39,887 nt of DNA from Lachnospiraceae bacterium (GTDB taxonomy: Bacteria; Bacillota; Clostridia; Lachnospirales; Lachnospiraceae). The translations under genes were made by a program, and so were the position numbers. Below the pieces are notes generated by a model, which did no database searches, was not told where the DNA came from, and worked only from the letters and a program-made list of their open reading frames with translations. The stretch lies in contig JAJPXU010000125.1 in the NCBI GenBank assembly GCA_021205305.1, positions 1 through 39,887 of the forward strand, given 5' to 3'. This document shows positions 33,561-39,887 of the stretch, piece after piece (position 1 is the stretch's first letter; each line of letters begins with the position of its first letter).

Positions 33561-34652
33561 TTATTTTTCACTAAGAAGACCTTCCAGTATGGACAGATCG
33601 ACAAGTGAGTCGCCTGGCATCTCATCAATGAATCCCTGCTCCAGAGAAATATTCGCGAAATCCATCAGTGCGTCTTCATTTAATTCTACCGTAAGTGTCG
33701 TGCGGGAAAAAGCGCTCAGGATCACGTCTTTGTCATAAGAAGTTCCGGTAACCTCGTTAATTTCCTCAATCATCGCGTCAACGGAGCTGTCCAGATCCGC
33801 ATTAATTGCGTCTGTCGTATTCATATGTACCTGCAAAAACGTTTCTACTACTTCCGGATATTCTTCCAGGAAATCCTTTCGTACAACAATGACAGCAACC
33901 GGATAATTGCCGGAATAGTAAATATCCTCGTAATCCAGCAAAATGTCAATATTATCGGAGGAGGTCAGGATCGTTCCCCACGGCTCCGGTACAAGAGCGG
34001 CATCGATGCTGCCTTGGTCAAACATATTCTGAAGGTTTGAGTTATCTACGGCTACTACTTCCACGGTACCGCCATCGGAAACCGGGGAGAGATCATTTTG
34101 TGAGAGCAGATTCAGAAGGCACAGATGCTGTGTGTTTCCCGTTTGCGGAATGGCAACGGTCTTTCCATCGAGATCAGAAACAGAAGTGATTCCGGAATCC
34201 GCGCTCACCACGAGCACCGCGCCAGCGTCCGCCGCGTTTGCGATTACTATGACGTCCCCATCCGACTTGACATTGCCATTGATCGCCGGTACAGGTCCGA
34301 TATAGCCGATATCAATTTCCTGGGCAAACAGTGCCTCTACCTCAGAGGAACCGGCTGTAAAAGACGTCCATGATACATCGTATCCATCTCCGAGCGCTTC
34401 CTCCAGCGTCCCTTCATTTTTCATTACAAGCGCCTGCGCGTGCGTAATATTGGGAAAATACGCCATCCGTACTTCGACGGTTTCAGAGTTCGCATCGGCG
34501 CCGGAGGAGGAGTCCGCATTTTGAGAAGAACAGCCGGTGAGACCGATGATGCATATCATCAGAAGTGCAAGCCATCCGAAGCGGAACCGTTTTTTGGAAT
34601 TATTTTGATTCAGCCGGAAATTTCTGCAAACGTTTTCAAGGAAATTATTCAT
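33561..34652 (-). CDS. ABC transporter substrate-binding lipoprotein, NMT1/SsuA-like
   Basis: Extracellular binding protein, 363 residues, with a long basic N-terminus, a hydrophobic segment and the lipobox LTGC (Cys41), so it is a lipoprotein anchored outside. The mature part is of the nitrate/sulfonate/taurine type (VRMAYFPNITHAQALVMKNE, LFAQEIDIGYIGPVPAINGN, ALVPEPWGTIL). The conserved hinge region with GKTVAIPQTGNTQHL is present. The substrate is unknown. The start has AAGGTGAC upstream. A LacI-type operator (34627-34638) lies inside codons 5-9. Confidence 0.92.
   Translation of the reverse strand: MNNFLENVCRNFRLNQNNSKKRFRFGWLALLMICIIGLTGCSSQNADSSSGADANSETVEVRMAYFPNITHAQALVMKNEGTLEEALGDGYDVSWTSFTAGSSEVEALFAQEIDIGYIGPVPAINGNVKSDGDVIVIANAADAGAVLVVSADSGITSVSDLDGKTVAIPQTGNTQHLCLLNLLSQNDLSPVSDGGTVEVVAVDNSNLQNMFDQGSIDAALVPEPWGTILTSSDNIDILLDYEDIYYSGNYPVAVIVVRKDFLEEYPEVVETFLQVHMNTTDAINADLDSSVDAMIEEINEVTGTSYDKDVILSAFSRTTLTVELNEDALMDFANISLEQGFIDEMPGDSLVDLSILEGLLSEK
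34627..34638. promoter_or_regulatory. LacI-type operator, site 1
   Basis: CAAACGTTTTCA, a near palindrome around the central CG typical of LacI-family sites, identical to site 2 at 34748-34759. It lies within the 5' end of the binding-protein gene. Confidence 0.6.
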
Positions 34653-34671
34653 GTTAATGTCACCTTTCTCC

Positions 34672-34700
34672 TTGTATTTTTGGAATTACTTCTTTATAAT
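34672..34700 (+). promoter_or_regulatory. Candidate promoter of the LacI regulator gene
   Basis: TATAAT (34695-34700) with a 17-base spacer to TTGTAT (34672-34677). The -35 is weak but the -10 is perfect. The inverted repeat TGTAT-C-ATACA follows at about 34704-34714. Confidence 0.5.
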
Positions 34701-34747
34701 AGCTGTATCATACACGGTTGAATGCATTTTTTAAAGCAGTAATTACA

Positions 34748-34759
34748 CAAACGTTTTCA
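34748..34759. promoter_or_regulatory. LacI-type operator, site 2
   Basis: CAAACGTTTTCA, an exact copy of site 1, 121 bases away and just before the ribosome site of the LacI gene. Suits autoregulation and looping between the sites. Confidence 0.65.
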
Positions 34760-34776
34760 CAAAAAGGAGCTTCATA

Positions 34777-35796
34777 ATGTCACTAAAAAAAATTGCCGAA
34801 ATGACCGGTGTGTCAGTATCAACGGTATCCCGTGTATTAAATAACAGGGATTATAATTGTGCTTCGGAAGAAATAAAGAATAAAATCTGGGCGGCGGCAG
34901 AGAAAATCAGCTATGTACCGAATGAAAGCGCGCGTAATCTAAAGCTTGGTCAGGCGTATCAAACTTCGGCTCCTGCCAGAAAGCTTGCCGTTATTCTGGA
35001 ACGTTTTCACTCACTGGATGACGATCCTTTTTTTCGCGAATTGTTTCGCAGTGTAGAACAGGAGGCCTTCGCCAATGGCTGTACAATCAGCAAACTTTTT
35101 TTCTCAGAGCTGCACATGGAGGAGCTGTCTGGTGAAAAAGCGGATGGCTATATTATACTGGGACGAGTTTCGCCGCAGACACTCCGCGATATGAAGAGAC
35201 ACAGCAAAAACATTGTCTCTGTCAGCCGGAATCCAACAAAATTTGAGCTTGATGAAATCATCTGTGATGGACGTTCCGCAGCGGTGTGTGCAATGGAGTA
35301 TCTAATTGGCAAAGGATACCGGCGGATTGGTTACATCGGCGACTGTTCTTACGAGGACCGCTATGTGGGATATTGTGATACAATGATCCGGCATAACCTT
35401 CCAATGGATTATGCAAGCATCCTTCCAACGGATCAGACCGCGAAAAACGGCAGCATTGCAATGAAAAAGTTATTAGAGAATAATAGAGCGTCTGCTGCCG
35501 TGGACGCTGTACTATGTGCAAACGATGCTACTGCCATCGGTGCCCTTAATGGTTGGAACGAATGGCGTATTTCCGATAATTTAAATAAAAAAAGGAAAAA
35601 AATGCCGGCAATTATTTCCATTGATGATATCAAAGCAGCCTCGGAGGTTACACCGTCTTTGACGACTGTCCATATTCCTCATGATGATATGGGAAAAGCT
35701 GCGGTAAAAGTGCTGCTGGATCGAATCCAAAGGGGACATACAGAAAAATTACGCGTAGAATTTCCAAGCCGTCTGGTCATAAGAGAAAGCTGCTGA
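34777..35796 (+). CDS. LacI family transcriptional regulator
   Basis: A 339-residue repressor-type protein. The N-terminal helix-turn-helix is MSLKKIAEMTGVSVSTVSRVLNN, in two parts, with the hinge helix ESARNLKLG around residue 55. The ligand-binding part is a periplasmic-binding fold with KGYRRIGYIGDCSYEDRY, DAVLCANDATAIGALNG and SLTTVHIPHDDMGKAAV. It is divergent from the ABC operon and shares two identical operators with it, so it probably controls that operon and itself. LacI proteins usually sense sugars, so the pairing with a nitrate/sulfonate-type transporter is unusual. AAAAGGAG lies before the ATG. Confidence 0.92.
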   Translation: MSLKKIAEMTGVSVSTVSRVLNNRDYNCASEEIKNKIWAAAEKISYVPNESARNLKLGQAYQTSAPARKLAVILERFHSLDDDPFFRELFRSVEQEAFANGCTISKLFFSELHMEELSGEKADGYIILGRVSPQTLRDMKRHSKNIVSVSRNPTKFELDEIICDGRSAAVCAMEYLIGKGYRRIGYIGDCSYEDRYVGYCDTMIRHNLPMDYASILPTDQTAKNGSIAMKKLLENNRASAAVDAVLCANDATAIGALNGWNEWRISDNLNKKRKKMPAIISIDDIKAASEVTPSLTTVHIPHDDMGKAAVKVLLDRIQRGHTEKLRVEFPSRLVIRESC

Positions 35797-35869
35797 ATTC
35801 TTTTGCTGCAAAGACTTAAAGGCAGCCGGAACATCTGCCCGACAATCTGAAATATGCAGATTATGGAGA

Positions 35870-35910
35870 GCCCCGCATGAGGAATTGCGCTAACGCGCAA
35901 TGAGCGGGGC
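35870..35910 (+). other. Compound hairpin between lacI and miaB
   Basis: GCCCCGC (35870-35876) / GCGGGGC (35904-35910) around ATTGCGC-TAAC-GCGCAAT (35884-35901). A second hairpin, GTCA-GCATCC / GGATGC-TGAC, follows at 35915-35939. There is no T-run, so termination is not clear. Confidence 0.5.
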
Positions 35911-35974
35911 CTGCGTCACGCATCCTGCGGATGCATGACCGGATATGGTGAATATACCACAAAATACAAATGTC

Positions 35975-36003
35975 TTGTCGATGCAAAAAGATTATGTTAT
36001 AAT
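35975..36003 (+). promoter_or_regulatory. Promoter of miaB-mutS
   Basis: TTGTCG (35975-35980), 17-base spacer, TATAAT (35998-36003). It supports the miaB start at 36059 rather than the in-frame codon at 35945, which lies upstream of the promoter. Confidence 0.75.
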
Positions 36004-36058
36004 TCCAGTCGATAATCAAGCGTGTAATTTGAAACAGAATGAGATTTGGAGCATAATA

Positions 36059-37627
36059 ATGGACAGTGAAAACATCAGAGTAAACACAAAATGCAGCGAA
36101 ATTCTTGATTTGATAGATACAGGGGCAGAACCGTCGGCAGAAGAACCGCAGCGCCAGTATTATTATATGGCAAAATGCAGAGAGATCATAAAAGAGAGGG
36201 AACTGGAATACGGGCGGCATCTGATCGCCAATGTTACCACTTTCGGGTGCCAGATGAATGCCAAGGATTCCGAAAAGCTGCGCGGTATTCTCGAAGAAAT
36301 CGGATATCAGCAGACGGAGAGTGAGGAAGCGGATCTGGTTCTTTATAATACCTGTACGGTTCGCGAGAATGCAAACCTGAAGGTATACGGGCACTTAGGG
36401 CTGCTCTCCAATCTGAAAAAGAAAAATCCGCATATGATCATCGGCCTTTGCGGCTGCATGATGCAGGAGCCGGATGTGGTGGAGAAGCTGCGTAAAAGCT
36501 ATCGCTTTGTTAATCTGATTTTTGGCACGCACAATATTTATAAGTTCGCAGAGCTGCTCTATGAGGTTCTGGAACGGCAGCAGCGCGCGGAGCAAATGCA
36601 GCATTCCCCTGCGAAAACAGATATGTTGATTGACATCTGGAAGGATACGGATCAGATTGTTGAGGATTTACCGGCGGATCGTACCTACTCATTTAAGTGC
36701 GGCGTGAATATCATGTATGGCTGCAATAATTTCTGTACCTACTGTATCGTGCCTTACGTGCGCGGACGGGAGCGCAGCCGCAGGCCGGAGGATATTCTCT
36801 GTGAAGTGGAACGGCTGGCAAAGGATGGCGTAAAAGAAGTCATGCTGCTCGGACAGAATGTTAATTCCTACGGGAAGACCCTCAGAAAACAAATTTCTGT
36901 GAAGGACAGTGTTCAAAATGCTGCTTCGTCAGGAACAGAGGAGCCAGTTTCCTTTGCAGAGCTTCTGCGGATGGTGGAGCAGGTGCCGGGGATTGAACGC
37001 ATCCGCTTTATGACCTCCCATCCGAAGGATCTATCGGATGAACTGATTGATGTAATGAAGCATTCGAAGAAAATCTGTAACCATCTGCATCTGCCCCTGC
37101 AGTCCGGCAGCAGCCGCATTCTGAAAAAAATGAACCGCCGTTATACGAAGGAACAGTATCTGGAGCTGGCCGCGAAGCTGCGGCGGGAGATTCCAGAGCT
37201 TTCTATTACAACGGATATCATTGTCGGATTTCCGGGGGAGACAGAAGAAGATTTTCAGGAAACCCTTGATGTCGTGCGCCAGGTGCGTTTCGACAGCGCA
37301 TTTACCTTTATTTACTCAAAACGAACCGGGACGCCTGCTGCCGCGATGGAGGATCAGGTGCCAGAGGATGTCGTGAAAGATCGATTCAACCGCCTCCTTG
37401 CCCTGGTACAGGCCATTTCACAGGAAATGGCGATGAAGGTGGAGGGGCAGACGCTTCCGGTACTTGTTGAATCGATAAACGACCATGACGATACATTGGT
37501 TACCGGCCGCCTCTCGAACAATCTGCTTGTACATTTTCCGGGGACAGAGGAACTGATCGGACAGATTGTCAACGTACACCTGACCGAGTGCAAGGGATTT
37601 TATTATATGGGGGAAATGACTTCATGA
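36059..37627 (+). CDS. miaB: tRNA-2-methylthio-N6-dimethylallyladenosine synthase MiaB
   Basis: Radical SAM enzyme that adds the methylthio group to i6A37 of tRNAs. The N-terminal UPF0004 domain has TFGCQMNAKDSEK, NTCTVREN and LCGCMMQ (cluster 2 cysteines). The radical SAM motif is YGCNNFCTYCIVPYVRGRERSR in parts (C-x3-C-x2-C). A C-terminal TRAM domain follows. At 522 residues it is a little longer than usual, with an N-terminal region of about 60 residues and an insert with KDSVQNAASSGTEE. The start at ATG 36059 has GGAG 8 bases upstream and follows the promoter. It overlaps mutS by four bases. Confidence 0.95.
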   Translation: MDSENIRVNTKCSEILDLIDTGAEPSAEEPQRQYYYMAKCREIIKERELEYGRHLIANVTTFGCQMNAKDSEKLRGILEEIGYQQTESEEADLVLYNTCTVRENANLKVYGHLGLLSNLKKKNPHMIIGLCGCMMQEPDVVEKLRKSYRFVNLIFGTHNIYKFAELLYEVLERQQRAEQMQHSPAKTDMLIDIWKDTDQIVEDLPADRTYSFKCGVNIMYGCNNFCTYCIVPYVRGRERSRRPEDILCEVERLAKDGVKEVMLLGQNVNSYGKTLRKQISVKDSVQNAASSGTEEPVSFAELLRMVEQVPGIERIRFMTSHPKDLSDELIDVMKHSKKICNHLHLPLQSGSSRILKKMNRRYTKEQYLELAAKLRREIPELSITTDIIVGFPGETEEDFQETLDVVRQVRFDSAFTFIYSKRTGTPAAAMEDQVPEDVVKDRFNRLLALVQAISQEMAMKVEGQTLPVLVESINDHDDTLVTGRLSNNLLVHFPGTEELIGQIVNVHLTECKGFYYMGEMTS

Positions 37628-39887
37628 CAGAAGAGAAGATTCGGGAGCTGATGCCGCAGCTGACTCCGATGATGCAGCAGTATTTGCAGACCAAGCTGCA
37701 ATACCTGGACTGTATCCTTTTTTACCGGCTCGGCGATTTTTATGAGATGTTCTTTGACGACGCGCAGATTGTGTCGAAGGAACTGGAGCTGACGCTGACC
37801 GGGAAGGATTGCGGGATGGCGGAGCGTGCGCCGATGTGCGGGGTACCCTATCACGCGGTTGACGGTTATCTGAATAAGCTGGTCTCCAAAGGCTATAAGG
37901 TCGCCATCGGAGAACAGATGGAGGATCCGAAGCTGGCCAAGGGGCTTGTGAAGCGGGAAGTCATCCGGATTGTTACGCCGGGAACGAATCTGGATTCACA
38001 GGCATTGGACGAGACAAGGAACAATTATCTGATGTGTGTCTTCTATATGGCGGACCGCTATGGGGTTTCGATTGCAGACATCACGACCGGGGAATATCTG
38101 ATGACGGAGCTGGACAGTGAGCGGAAGCTGTTCGATGAGATCATTAAATTTTCCCCAAAAGAGATCATCTGCAACCAGGCTTTTTATGTCAGCGGAATTG
38201 ACCTGGAGGATATGCGGGAGCGGCTTGGCATCACGATTTTTTCTCTGGATGCCTGGTATTTTGACGATGAGCTTTGCGCCCGGGTACTGAAGGAGCATTT
38301 TCATGTATCCGCACTGGAAGGGCTGGGTATTGCGGACTATAGCTGCGGCGTGATCGCGGCCGGTTCGCTTTTGAAATATCTGATGGAGACGCAGAAGACG
38401 TCCATTGCGAACCTGACGCGGCTGGTACCGTATTCCATCGGCAAATATATGGTGCTTGACAGCTCGACCAGGCGAAATCTGGAGCTGTGCGAGACGCTGC
38501 GGGAGAAGAAAAAACGCGGTTCGCTTTTGTGGGTACTCGATAAGACCCGGACAGCGATGGGTGCGCGCCTGCTGCGCAAATATGTGGAGCAGCCGCTGAT
38601 TGAGAAAGAGGAGATCACAGCACGGCTGGATGCGGTCGAAGAATTGAAAAATAACGCAATTACGCGGGAAGAGCTGCGGGAATATCTGAACCCGATCTAT
38701 GACCTGGAGCGTCTGATCAGCCGCATCAGCTACCAGACAGCCAATCCGCGGGATATGATCGCGTTTAAGACCTCGCTGGCGATGCTGCCGCATATCAAAT
38801 ATATTATGAAGAGCCTGGAAGCGCCGCTGCTCCATGCGCTGGAGGAGCAGATTGACGAACTGGAGGACGTGCACGACCTGATCGAACGGGCGATTCTGGA
38901 CGAACCTCCCATTATCATTCGTGAGGGCGGAATCATAAAGGACGGCTATAATGAAGAGGTGGATCGGCTGCGCAGCGCCAAGAACGACGGAAAAAGCTGG
39001 CTGGCAAAGCTTGAAGCCGAAGAACGGGAAAAAACCGGGATTAAAAATCTCAAGGTAAAATACAACAAAGTATTTGGCTATTATCTGGAGGTCACCAATT
39101 CCTATAAGGATATGGTGCCGGATTATTTTATGCGCAAGCAGACGCTGACCAATGCGGAACGCTACATAACGCCGGAGCTGAAGGAGCTGGAGGATACGAT
39201 TCTCGGCGCGGAGGATCGGCTGGTTTCCCTGGAGTACGCGCTCTATGTCGAGGTACGCAGCCAGGTGGCGGAGCAGATTGTGCGCATTCAGGAGACCGCG
39301 AAGGCCATTGCCGGGCTGGATGTGTTTGCTTCCCTTGCCCTGGTTGCGGAGCGCAATAATTACGTAAAGCCGCAGATCAATGAGCGCGGCACAATTGATA
39401 TCAAAAACGGCCGCCATCCGGTGGTAGAACAGATGATTCCCAATGATATGTTTATCGCCAACGATACGCATCTGGACAATGGAAAGAATCTGGTTTCTAT
39501 CATCACCGGGCCGAATATGGCCGGAAAATCTACCTATATGCGGCAGAGTGCCCTGATTGTCCTGCTTGCGCAGATCGGAAGCTTCGTCCCGGCGGACAGC
39601 GCCAAAATCGGGCTGGTTGACCGTATTTTCACGCGTGTCGGCGCCTCCGACGATCTGGCGAGCGGCCAGAGTACCTTTATGGTCGAGATGACTGAGGTAG
39701 CGAACATCCTGCGCAACGCGACAAAAAACAGCCTGCTGATTCTGGATGAGATCGGGCGCGGTACCAGCACCTTTGACGGCTTGAGCATTGCCTGGGCGGT
39801 GATCGAGCACATCAGCAATCCGAAGCTGCTCGGGTGTCGTTCGGCGAATTATTCGGAGCCGTTTTCAGCAAATTATTTTCGGCCGAT
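37624..39887 (+). CDS. mutS: DNA mismatch repair protein MutS, cut by the window end
   Basis: Recognises mismatches and starts repair. The start overlaps the miaB stop (ATGA). Domain I has the mismatch-binding FYRLGDFYEMFFDDA; the core and clamp follow, then the ATPase with Walker A TGPNMAGKSTYMRQ, SAKIGLVDRIFTRVGASDDL in parts, and Walker B LLILDEIGRGTSTFDGLS. Up to NPKLLG (codon 737) the frame is a perfect MutS. The next 18 codons, up to the end, do not match: the expected KTLFATHYHEL is missing in all three frames. Either the window ends in chimeric DNA or the gene is interrupted. The stop is not in the window. Confidence 0.93.
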   Translation, partial: MTEEKIRELMPQLTPMMQQYLQTKLQYLDCILFYRLGDFYEMFFDDAQIVSKELELTLTGKDCGMAERAPMCGVPYHAVDGYLNKLVSKGYKVAIGEQMEDPKLAKGLVKREVIRIVTPGTNLDSQALDETRNNYLMCVFYMADRYGVSIADITTGEYLMTELDSERKLFDEIIKFSPKEIICNQAFYVSGIDLEDMRERLGITIFSLDAWYFDDELCARVLKEHFHVSALEGLGIADYSCGVIAAGSLLKYLMETQKTSIANLTRLVPYSIGKYMVLDSSTRRNLELCETLREKKKRGSLLWVLDKTRTAMGARLLRKYVEQPLIEKEEITARLDAVEELKNNAITREELREYLNPIYDLERLISRISYQTANPRDMIAFKTSLAMLPHIKYIMKSLEAPLLHALEEQIDELEDVHDLIERAILDEPPIIIREGGIIKDGYNEEVDRLRSAKNDGKSWLAKLEAEEREKTGIKNLKVKYNKVFGYYLEVTNSYKDMVPDYFMRKQTLTNAERYITPELKELEDTILGAEDRLVSLEYALYVEVRSQVAEQIVRIQETAKAIAGLDVFASLALVAERNNYVKPQINERGTIDIKNGRHPVVEQMIPNDMFIANDTHLDNGKNLVSIITGPNMAGKSTYMRQSALIVLLAQIGSFVPADSAKIGLVDRIFTRVGASDDLASGQSTFMVEMTEVANILRNATKNSLLILDEIGRGTSTFDGLSIAWAVIEHISNPKLLGCRSANYSEPFSANYFRP

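Noticed and set aside
35945-36058. N-terminal extension of miaB from an in-frame start at 35945
   Set aside because: A strong promoter (35975-36003) lies inside it and a ribosome site precedes the ATG at 36059; the extension does not match the family.
37996-39810. A 604-codon open frame on the - strand
   Set aside because: It lies wholly inside mutS, whose + strand reading has all MutS motifs; the - frame gives no recognisable protein and is a shadow of biased codon use.

Overview
This window looks like chromosomal DNA from an anaerobic acetogenic Firmicute, most likely Lachnospiraceae (Blautia/Marvinbryantia-like; genus not resolved). Three things point there: the classic Firmicute order ylxM-ffh-rpsP-khpA-rimM-trmD-rplS-rbgA-rnhB-yraN, strong AGGAGG ribosome binding sites with -10/-35 promoters, and a complete carbonyl branch of the Wood-Ljungdahl pathway. 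Nearly all genes are on the + strand; only a 48-codon gene and an ABC transporter operon are on the - strand.

Layout. 1-2690: citrate synthase and a secreted repeat/transglutaminase protein. 2691-18272: housekeeping genes for protein targeting, ribosome biogenesis, tRNA modification, three type I signal peptidases in one neighbourhood, RNase HII, peptidoglycan/nucleoside scavenging (PgeF), a long divergent PRPP synthetase, a PDZ/CxxxCxxC DUF512 protein, Der, PlsY and GpsA. 18425-31621: the acetyl-CoA synthase region, made of a nickel-handling set (His-rich protein, CooT, two CooC ATPases), CODH (AcsA/CooS), a stand-alone CODH C-terminal-like protein, ACS (AcsB), both corrinoid protein subunits (AcsD, AcsC), the methyltransferase AcsE and the corrinoid activator AcsV. 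31676-35796: a small - strand ORF, a nitrate/sulfonate/taurine-type ABC transporter and a divergent LacI regulator with shared operator sequences. 36059-39887: miaB and a mutS whose reading departs from the family about 18 codons before the window ends.

How the genes work together: AcsE moves the methyl of methyl-tetrahydrofolate to AcsCD, AcsV reactivates oxidised corrinoid, AcsA makes CO from CO2, and AcsB joins CO, methyl and CoA. The small nickel proteins and CooC ATPases would supply nickel to AcsA and AcsB.

Most interesting: the 230-residue protein at 22891-23583. It aligns without gaps to the C-terminal part of the neighbouring CODH but has lost all three C-terminal C-cluster cysteine ligands. 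It has its own strong promoter with an inverted repeat over the -10. Second is the acsB-acsD gap, with 101-bp tandem repeats and terminator-like stems that differ in a compensated way. A dispersed intergenic element with a covarying stem (near rimM, the first lepB and acsE) is also notable. All identifications come from reading motifs; no database search was run.
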